Positions 57,201 to 64,000 of a stretch of DNA of 64,000 nt are shown piece after piece (position 1 is the stretch's first letter; every line of letters starts with the position of its first letter). Below the pieces are notes generated by a model. That model saw nothing but the letters and a program-made list of their open reading frames with translations, ran no database searches and had not been told where the DNA came from. The position numbers and the translations under genes are program-made. The stretch is from Asterias amurensis (taxonomy: Eukaryota > Echinodermata > Asteroidea > Forcipulatida > Asteriidae): contig NC_092665.1 of NCBI RefSeq assembly GCF_032118995.1, forward strand, positions 7,807,501 through 7,871,500, in the 5' to 3' direction.

Positions 57201-60200
57201 GAGCTCATTGGTGCAAATCATCGTGTAAACCATTAATGGTTCTGAAAAGCTTGATCGGTTTGATTATTGAACATTACCTATTGACCATTCACAGACAACG
57301 GTAATTTTGGCACATTTGATTTGTGACTTTGCCTCATTGTTATGCATGTAGCCAAGTTCAGCAACATTTAATCATTGCAAATGTGGTATCATTTTAAAGA
57401 GGAACAGTTCAGCTTTGCAATGATATATACCATATACAAAGAGAGTATTAAATAATAACAAATATACTGGATTGAAAAAAGTTTCCTTACTTTTTGTGAG
57501 CAGTTTATATTGATTTTATCATTTTGTGCATTCTAGAAAAGACAGTTGAGTGTCCAGAGTGGCCCATTTAACCTGAACAACCAAACATTCTGTGAGTTGT
57601 TTCCGGATATTGCTGAGGTATGCTTGTTATGTTCTTTTAACATTTTTATCTAAAGATTTTTACATGTTAAAGTATCCGTGTGGAATAGCCATCTGTCACA
57701 AACAGTAATGGTTTTATTAATAAAATGAATGTTATAAATGTTACATAATGAGTGATATTTACCAATCATTTTAACATTTTAGGACCTCAATTGCAATTTG
57801 TACTTTGCAATTCTATTTTCTTGTCCTGTCTGTCATGTCTGTACACTCTTCTCGGTATGTGCCAAACCAACATTCATATCTTTCATGCTTAAAAGCAGTG
57901 GACACTATTCCTATTTACTCAAAATAACTATAAGCATAAAACCTTACTAGGTAACGAGTAATGGGGAGAGGTTGATAGTATAAACAAAATAGTGAGAAAC
58001 GGCTGCCTCTGAAGTGATGTAGTTTTCGACAAAGAAGTAATTTTCAACGAATTTGATTTTGAGACCTCAGAATTAGATTTTGAGGTCTTAAAATCAAGCA
58101 TCTGGAAGCACACAACTTCGTGTGAAAAGGGGTGTTTTTTCTTTCATAGTTATCTCAAATTTACACAGGTTTGTTATTTTATGCATTAGGTTGAGATACA
58201 CCAAGGTTTTTGACAGTTACCATTAGTGTCCAGTGTCTTTAAAGTATTCTCTACCACTATCGTGGAACACAAACCACACCTTTCCCTCACCTGAAATTAT
58301 TTACAGAACATCAAAATAATATCTGGATCTGGTTAAGTGTTATTGATTTTACTTTCCTTCAACGTGTTAGCTAGCGAGCCGTGCACGCCGTGTTAGCACG
58401 GCCAGTTGGGCTGAAAACACGGGCAAAAATTTGATGCACGGCTTGGGTGAAGCCGTGCTGTCTAATAATTTCAGTGAAAATTACTGAACTTCTTTTATTA
58501 ATTTGTTGTTGTTGAACAGTTTAAAAACAGCAGTGAGTAAAATTAGATTTGGTTTTACCAGATTTCCTTCTTCTTTTTGAATCAAAATTTCAACGACGCA
58601 ACCATAAAACAATCGCTCGAAGTTGCCTCAAAAACGCTGACCACATTGCGACCACACAAAACACAACGCACAAACTACACATTACACAACGAACGCACGT
58701 GCAAATTACATGTACACACAACGCAAGCGAAACACGCAAACAGTCAGTCGTCGTCATCGACCGTCATCAGCAGGCAGCATGAACTCCATGCACGCGTGGT
58801 ATGATAGAGGCAAATTCACACGCGTTTTCGTTCAGATTATTTTAGGTACCAATCTCATCTCCAAGATCCTACAAACCATCGCGCACTGGATTTTTTTACT
58901 ATGACGTCAGTATCGGTAACTGAGTGGCATACATTCTGCAGTTGCTTTGTAGATTGGTTCCGCAGTTTTTCCCAACTCGACGGCGGCAAACATGACGATC
59001 TTTTTTCCTTCTAGAAATTCAAGGGCACATCGTGTGTTCGTTGTAGAGTTTGTTTGAAACATCGAGACTTTTTTGGATTTCAATGTTTGCATCTCTTGGG
59101 TGTTAATGCAGTTGACAAAACGATGTTATTTTCCGCTCAAAAGGTTTAAAAACTGGTTCATGTTTCTTTACAAACCTCAAGTCGGTTTTGCTGTAGACCC
59201 AGTTTCAACAATTAAACAACCTATAAAACTTAAACGTTATGAAACCTAAACAAATACTAAGGAAAATATTAATTACCATGATCAGTCAGTTTAAATTAAG
59301 CAAACAATTATGGTACATGTAAATCACTCTTGGCATTATGATTGGTTGCAAATACTTGTGTGAATCATTATTTTACATTAACTAATTGATTTGTTTAAAA
59401 TAAATACAAAAACTATTAACGGCTTCTTGACCTTAGGCCTATAGTTCTTAAATCGAATGGACAAGAATGGATAGAAAATTTACATTAGTAAATGATAACT
59501 TTTAATTTCTTCAATACCTCTTCCTTTTTTTTTAGTCTTTAAGCAAAAATTTGTATCAAGAGTAACACATGCCCAAAAATATTTTGTTGACAGCAAACTT
59601 GTACTGAATTATTTGTTTCGCTTTTGAATCATTTCAGGCTAAATGGGTCCAAGCTCCATGGTCCAAGTAACTGCTTTGAACTTGCCTAATATTGACCCAG
59701 AAACATTTTATAGAGTTAAATAATGTATAGTGGACGTCGATCACGTTTACAATTTTCGAGTTGAAAACAAAACAAAAATTAAACCAATATAGTTTACTTG
59801 TAACAGAAATAGGTACCACAAATGCATCAGAAACCACCAGAAAGCACCTACAGTAGCCAGAGCTTCCAGCCGTCGATTTCACAAAGAGTTAGGACTCGTC
59901 TTATCACGAGTTAGGACGAGTAACTCGTCATAAGTTAGGATTAATCTTAAGGTCTGCATGCTACAGTGCAGGGTTGGGACTCGTCCTAAGTCCTAAGATT
60001 AGTCTTAAGTTAGGAAGAGTTTTGTGAAATCGACATCTGGGCCCTTAAGGGGGGGGGGAGGGGGGTGAGACAGACTTGGCGCTGCGCGCTCGTGTTGTGT
60101 GCTACGCACACAATGTTTCTATTTTTTGTAGTGATTTTAGGTTGCACTCCCACTTTTTCATTTTGCACTCCCACTTTCCAAATTCCTGGCTAAGACACTG

Positions 60201-61184
60201 CTTTCCTTTCACAAGGTGCGTGTGGTGGCACACTAACCCTAGAACACTATACAATGTACTGCTTGCTAAAAGTAAGCTATTAAGCATTGTTCAGTCCAAG
60301 TTATTTTGGAAGTAGAAGATTTTTCCAGCTTGACATGACACGTAGTAAAGTCGGACATCTTTATTAGGGCTGATTTATTTTCTGTATCGCACACTTATGC
60401 CTTAAGGGTAAATACCACCTGACTGTATTTTTGATGCAGCTCAAAGACAAAACCCAAGTTGCCCATAGAGCTTGTGTTTATAGGGACTTTACTGTGGAGC
60501 TTGATCTTTAAAGGCACTGTACACGTTTGGTAATTGTCAAAGACCAGTGCTCTCACTTGGTGTATCCCATCATAGGCATTAAACAACAAGCCTGTGAAAA
60601 TTTGGGCTCAATCGGTCATTGAAGTTGAAAGAAAAAACACCCTTGTTGGACGAATTTATGTGCTTTCAGATAGGATTTAAAAGACTTGTAGCTAGAAGTA
60701 TTATATTATTTTAGTGAGAAATTACCTCTTTCTCATGAACTACATTACTTCAGAGGGAGTCGTTTCCCACAATGTTTGATGCTATCAACAGCTCTCCAAT
60801 GCTCGTTACCAAGTCAGTTTTTAAGTTAATATTTGTTTTGAGTAATTACCAAACGTGTACCTTCCCTTTGAGGGTGAGTTTTATATACCTGATGAAATGA
60901 AATTGTTATTATATTACTTTTTGATCCTGATTGATCAACAGGAAGTAAGAGCAACCATTCGACGGAGAGAAGAGGAAATCAGAGCCAGTACAGAATCCTC
61001 CTCAATACCTGGTCATTCATCAAGGCAAGCAAACACTGTAGATGGTCAACTACCACTAGGTCATCAAGGACCACAAGGCATTGTAGGAAGCACACTAGCC
61101 AATGTACTGGTTATTGTTGGCTTTGCTGCATTTGCATATACTGTCAAGTATGTATTGAAGAGCATAGCACATACCCAGGAATGA
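48263..61184 (+). CDS. UBE2J2: UBE2J2, tail-anchored ER ubiquitin-conjugating enzyme (complete, 5 coding exons)
   Basis: Coding exons are 48263-48381, 49854-49997, 51134-51272, 57537-57617 and 60942-61184. All have GT/AG sites and matching phases, giving 242 codons (241 residues; human about 259). The enzyme carries ubiquitin on a cysteine for ER-associated degradation. The text runs [50 protein letters not shown], then [15 protein letters not shown]. This lacks the usual HPN, as J-type E2s do, and has the catalytic Cys90. Then come [20 protein letters not shown] and KRQLSVQS. The last exon encodes a variable linker and the tail anchor [21 protein letters not shown] (213-233). An AG acceptor at 48230-48231 starts the first coding exon, so at least one 5' non-coding exon lies upstream. 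Introns 1, 3 and 4 carry MITEs, LINEs and a Tc1 element. Confidence 0.96.
48418..48816. mobile_element. TTAA-flanked MITE, family A copy 9
   Basis: TTAAAGGCAGTGGACACTAT at the left and AATGGTGTCCACTGCCTTTAA at the right, with TTAA on both sides. It starts 37 bp after the donor of UBE2J2 coding exon 1. Confidence 0.88.
49228..49675 (+). mobile_element. 3' end of an L2-clade LINE
   Basis: The plus strand contains CTTACATCTCTCCACACTGGC text (the LHWLxxxxR motif region, degenerate), then [20 protein letters not shown] and LLKTHLF, and ends with TGTAAGCGCTGTG and a TTATTATTC-type tail. Frames are broken near the start. It lies in UBE2J2 intron 1. Confidence 0.72.
49998..51133. other. UBE2J2 intron 2
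   Basis: No exon-like text. CGGCATATAAACTG and CGGCATATAAACCG lie 18 bases apart near 50754, and GGGCGGTTTATATTC is inverted at 50998, hinting at a small unrecognised palindromic element. Confidence 0.4.
51273..52230. other. UBE2J2 intron 3, left part
   Basis: No recognisable element apart from the words CCATCAACTCACTC and GTCAACTCACCATCAAC near 51840, related to phrases at 22891 and in the 14.1-kb minisatellite. Confidence 0.4.
52231..55048 (-). mobile_element. Decayed CR1-group LINE with 2A-like motif and PHD finger
   Basis: On the minus strand, 55048-54311 encodes an N-terminal part with the 2A-like motif DVELNPGP (54728-54751) and then a PHD-type cluster ([25 protein letters not shown]). 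54305-53793 holds the endonuclease start ([17 protein letters not shown]), with the middle deleted, including GDxN and SDH. 53748-53380 and 53355-52231 hold the reverse transcriptase ([37 protein letters not shown]). Breaks seen are a frameshift near 54350, the endonuclease deletion near 54040, a frameshift near 53800 and one TGA near 53378. It is a different LINE from 18412-21942, though both have PHD, endonuclease and reverse transcriptase in that order. It lies in UBE2J2 intron 3. Confidence 0.9.
55310..55604. mobile_element. GGGCCCAATTTC-type MITE, family B copy 5
   Basis: GGGCCCAATTTCATAGAGCTGC at the left and AGCAGCTTTATGAAATTGGCCCC at the right. The right side has an internal duplication: GCTTAAGCAATTTT and AGCGAGCTATTTTCGTGC both occur twice. 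Confidence 0.88.
55686..56010. mobile_element. Family G MITE copy 2, partial
   Basis: GGTTTGCGGTAACACCATGTG then CTTGCCTGGTAGAGTTTGTTC then AGAGAACTGTC match the left part of 8284-8640. The expected mirror end is not found, so the right limit is approximate. It lies in UBE2J2 intron 3. Confidence 0.65.
56405..57505 (-). mobile_element. Tc1/mariner-type transposon with about 150-bp inverted ends
   Basis: AACTGCTCACAAAAAGTAAGG at 56405 and its inverse ending at 57505 are flanked by TA on both sides. The inverted repeats continue to about 56560 and from about 57350 (GAACTGTTCCTCTTTAAAATG and its inverse). The minus strand at 57042-56752 encodes the C-terminal third of a Tc1 transposase ([20 protein letters not shown], with Asp and Glu of the catalytic triad in that block). 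The N-terminal DNA-binding part is gone, so the copy is internally deleted (1101 bp). It lies in UBE2J2 intron 3. Confidence 0.9.
57889..58242. mobile_element. TTAA-flanked MITE, family A copy 10
   Basis: TTAAAAGCAGTGGACACTAT at the left and TTAGTGTCCAGTGTCTTTAA at the right. It lies in UBE2J2 intron 4. Confidence 0.87.
58243..59871. other. UBE2J2 intron 4, middle part
   Basis: No exon-like text. A short palindromic patch at 58377-58470 repeats GCACGGC words in both directions (AGCACGGCCAG, GCACGGCTTGGG, AGCCGTGC). The rest is AT-rich. Confidence 0.4.
59872..60033. mobile_element. Palindromic MITE with GTCGATTTCACAAAG ends (family E)
   Basis: GTCGATTTCACAAAGAGTTAGG at the left pairs with CTTTTGTGAAATCGAC at the right. 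The interior repeats GTTAGGACGAG, GACTCGTCCTAAG and TTAGTCTTAAG in both directions. It lies in UBE2J2 intron 4. Confidence 0.88.
60508..60869. mobile_element. Family A MITE copy 11, ACGTTTGG subfamily
   Basis: TTAAAGGCACTGTACACGTTTGG at the left and CCAAACGTGTACCTTCCCTTTGA at the right. Both ends carry the same CGTTTGG change relative to CTATTGG, so this is a subfamily rather than random drift. It ends about 72 bp before the last coding exon of UBE2J2. Confidence 0.85.
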
Positions 61185-62197
61185 GGTACACATCAGACTG
61201 TAAGCTTGTCCTAGTTATTGGTTTGTACAGACATTGAACTTGACAGAGATTACCGGGGAAATGAGAGAAGCCTTTGTGTCCCTGGTTGTTTCCTTTTTGC
61301 CTTTGAAAGGTTTTTTCCATCAATTGACCCAATTCAACTATTTTCATCATCACAATAATCTTGGTTGCACTATTTTAGGAGTCAATGCCCCTTTGTCTTA
61401 TACATTGTAGTGCACATTTTAGTTGACTCGACATTGATTCACCTACCATACTTTTACCTGCAGTTTGGCACTCGAAATGGCAAGCATAACGACAGAAGTC
61501 GTGTCACATTAGGGTAAGGGGTCAACAGACTTTCTGATAGTCATATGGGTGTGCCATTTTATTGAAAAGAATTCTTGGTCTGGGCAACTATTTGCCATTC
61601 ATAGGGGTCCACATTGGTAGCTGTGACTGTTGCTATAGTGCAGCCTATGCAACATCCTGAATAACCCGGTGATTGAGATTTTGTTGTAACTGCCGTGTAA
61701 TCTACAATGCATGTGGTTGAGTCTGACCTTTTTCTCTTGCAGAAATTTTGCAGGGAAAATATTTTCCTATAGGTTTATAAAATGGGGTAGCAGAGATACA
61801 TGTATGGGTGATGTCAGCATTTTGTTTTTTGGGCTTTTTATTCAAACTACCGAACCTTGACAACTTTACCCAAGATGATTTCAGATGAAGGTATATGTAC
61901 ATGCTACAATCACGTCTTAGAAAACTGCTTAACTAGTGTGAAAGCACTCACTTATAAGAACTGTGTCTTTAGTGTTTGTTGGGGTTTTGGTGTGATTTTT
62001 TTGTACACTCAACAAAGGTTGGTTTATATGAAGCCTGGTGCTGCATGGGTAAAAGGTTAGGAGTAGGTTTTAGAGTTCTGCTTATGGAAGTTTTTTTGTT
62101 TTTTTTGCATACGTACATTTTTTTATTTGTTGGAAAATGCATTTCTTTTTTAGTAATTATAGTATTAGTTCTACGCTTACACCGATTTGTGATGAGA
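61185..62197 (+). other. UBE2J2 3'UTR and following DNA
   Basis: No conserved coding text. The first clear AATAAA beyond the stop is near 62510 (GTAATAAATAC), beyond a SINE remnant, so the 3' end cannot be fixed. Confidence 0.4.
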
Positions 62198-62425
62198 TGT
62201 GCACTATGAACTGTGGGGGTAAACCCACAGACATTAGTGAGATTGAACCATTGACCTGCACCATTCTAGAGCAGTGTCTGGCATGTTACTCGGGTGGGAT
62301 TCGAACCCACGACCCTTGCAATTCTAAAGCAGTGTCAACCTAGGTAGTCTAGTTGGTAAGACACTGCTCTAGTACTGAGTATACAGTGCTAACACACATC
62401 GGTGTATGGGTAAAAACCAAAATTA
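62198..62425. mobile_element. Head-to-head SINE pair (17606 type)
   Basis: 62198-62335 reads on the minus strand as head plus body (B-box GGGTTCGAATCCC inverted at 62297). From 62336 the plus strand shows GTCTAGTTGGTAAGACACTGC and then the body text GTACTGAGTATACAGTGC and CATCGGTGTATGGGTAAAAA. The plus-strand copy lacks its B-box part. Two inserted copies joined by a rearrangement would explain this. Confidence 0.7.
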
Positions 62426-62866
62426 AGATCCAAGAGTGCTTGATGAAAGGCTACATGCAGTTGTGTTATGAATATAATAATACTCATCGTTGTTCACTTT
62501 TGCCTTGTAATAAATACAAATGTTAACAGAATGATAAACATGAACATGAAGATAGGAATTGCTTTCCAGGAGTTCATACTACAGTACCACTCATACTGAT
62601 AAAGTTTGTTTCTTCTTTCTATAACTATTGGCACTACACGTTTACAAAAGAGCAGAAAGCTTGGACTTTTGGCATGTATAATAATAATGCATGTTAAGAA
62701 GGTAACCTTCTTCTGTATCAACTTTTGGTATGAAGGAATGAGAGACATCTCAAAACTTAATCAGCTGTTACTTTTGTAATTTTAAGTGCTTTCTATTATT
62801 AACAACAGGCCTGATAAGGAAAATGTAAATTTCAAGGGGCAGAAAGAGAATGGCATGGGGCATGTA

Positions 62867-63502
62867 ATGCTAGGAGTCCACTGGGCCAGCGCCAGTTGGT
62901 GCCAGTTCGGGCCAAAGATTATGTGATTGGCGCGAAGTGGCTCGCTGTGGCGCCGAATTAATGTCCGCTCAGCATGTGTCACCAAGTCCTGCGATGCCAC
63001 CCTGCTTTTATTGGCGGCAAGTGGCGCCGAATGGCGGGCAACCAGGTGGCATTTGGCTCAAAGTAGTCACCAATCGGGTGCCGTTTGGCTCGCGCCATTG
63101 CACATTTGGCGCGCTTTGGCGGGCTATCTGCCTCTGTTGGAAATATTTGGCATAGTGGCGCAAACAAGGTGCCAATTGGCGCGCGGCATTACATTCCAGT
63201 GGATTCCAATAGGCGGATTGTTTGCGCCAAAGGGCGATATGTTCGCGCCATTTGGTGCCACTTGGCGGACACTTGGCGCTGATTGCTCGATGCAAGTGGC
63301 ACGACGAAAATTTCAAACATTTTGAAATTTTCTTGCTGCCACATTCAAATTTGGTGCCGTTACGGGCCACCACGAGCCAGTTGGGAGGCAGTTTGAGCCA
63401 CTACACGCCACTGGGCACCTAATTGGCGACACTAGGCGCCACAGTTAATTGCATTGGCGCAAACTGGCACCAACTGGCGCTGGCCCAGTGGACTCCTAGC
63501 AT
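62867..63502. mobile_element. 636-bp element with 41-bp inverted ends and TGGCGC-packed interior
   Basis: The ends ATGCTAGGAGTCCACTGGGC..CAGTTGGTGCCAGTT and the exact inverse are about 41 bp long. The interior carries TGGCGC, GGCGCC or GCGCCA words every 10-40 bases in both directions, far above what this AT-rich genome shows elsewhere. It is open in several frames on both strands, but the composition is repeat-driven and no protein family is recognisable. Confidence 0.85.
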
Positions 63503-63814
63503 AAGCAAATGTCTCTGTTGCCCCTTTGGCATGGAAGGAAATAATACCGTTGCCTGTTGGGAAATGTCCTCTCTTTTTGTAAACGGGTGGACTTATAAAA
63601 CGTCATACTTACATGTGCATGCATGTATATCTTTACAACAAAATTCTAATTGAAAACAAGCCTTATTTTCAGCTACAAGCTGGAACTTTTTTTTAGGAGA
63701 GATACAGACTTCAGGAAAGAAAATGATGTGTAGAATCATTGACCAATTAACAGTTTCATATTTTCAGTTTCTCACAATTTGGATCCTTTTAGCCCCCTTA
63801 TTTCAAAAGTATTG

Positions 63815-64000
63815 TTAAAGGCAGTGGACACTATTGGTACTTACTCAAAATAGTTATTAGCATAAAACCTTTCTTGGTGACGAGTAATAGGGAGAGGTTA
63901 ATGGTATAAAACATTGTGAGAAATGGCTCCCTCTGAAGTGCCATAGTTTTTGAGAAAGAAGTAATTTTCCACGAACTTAGTTTCGAGACCTCAGATTTAG
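63815..64000. mobile_element. Family A MITE copy 12, cut by the window edge
   Basis: TTAAAGGCAGTGGACACTAT at the left, followed by the usual GAGAAATGGCTCCCTCTGAAG and the GAGACCTCAGATTTAG text at the very end of the window. Confidence 0.87.

Noticed and set aside
62927-63422. Overlapping 60-130-codon frames in the TGGCGC element
   Set aside because: The frames occur on both strands and in several phases because of motif repetition; no domain is visible.

Overview
This is a piece of an animal nuclear genome. Five spliced protein-coding genes can be rebuilt from exon-intron structure and conserved protein text. They sit in a very dense crowd of small DNA transposons, tRNA-derived SINEs and LINE fragments. 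The gene texts are deuterostome-like. Several repeat families (TTAA-flanked elements beginning AAAGGCAGTGGACACTATTGG, elements beginning GGGCCCAATTTCATAGAGC, and a LINE with a 2A-like DxExNPGP motif) are ones I associate with echinoderms. My best guess is therefore a sea star or a close echinoderm relative; this is an inference, not a measurement.

Layout of host genes, which alternate in orientation. (1) 242-3707 (+): 3' part of WDR33, a pre-mRNA 3'-end processing factor. Its last exon ends in an RG-rich 24-bp coding minisatellite, and the gene end is tandemly duplicated (period 557 bp). (2) 10181-15033 (-): CYB5D1, complete in 4 exons. (3) 24717-26060 (+): NAA38, the Sm-like subunit of NatC, in 2 coding exons. 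(4) 31628-44375 (-): a 9-exon gene for a signal-peptide-bearing JmjC (cupin-8) protein with C-terminal EF-hand-like segments. (5) 48263-61184 (+): UBE2J2, a tail-anchored ER ubiquitin-conjugating enzyme, complete in 5 coding exons. The neighbours share no obvious pathway, so the alternation looks like chance synteny rather than a functional cluster.

Mobile DNA. A CR1/Jockey-group LINE with one uninterrupted 1176-codon frame lies at 18412-21942, between CYB5D1 and NAA38. A second, decayed LINE at 52231-55048 lies in UBE2J2 intron 3 and keeps a 2A-like DVELNPGP motif ahead of a PHD-type zinc finger. Other LINE pieces lie at 23.1-24.3, 29.1-29.4, 38.9-39.8 and 49.2-49.7 kb. A Tc1-type element with long inverted repeats ends 31 bp before UBE2J2 coding exon 4. 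Twelve copies of one TTAA-flanked family, five of a GGGCCCAATTTC family and many other palindromic elements fill introns and intergenic DNA.

The least explained structures are these: a 2.9-kb near-perfect palindrome in JmjC intron 1 studded with GGGATC..TTGGCGC motifs (40678-43563); a 636-bp element with 41-bp inverted ends whose interior is packed with TGGCGC/GCGCCA (62867-63502); a 1-kb TA-flanked element carrying GACCAGTTCGGGATCA repeats in both directions (15841-16862); a CAACTCGGTCCCA minisatellite in CYB5D1 intron 1; and the WDR33 terminal duplication. I saw no LTR, retroviral or Polinton element, no CRISPR array and no free-standing tRNA or rRNA gene.
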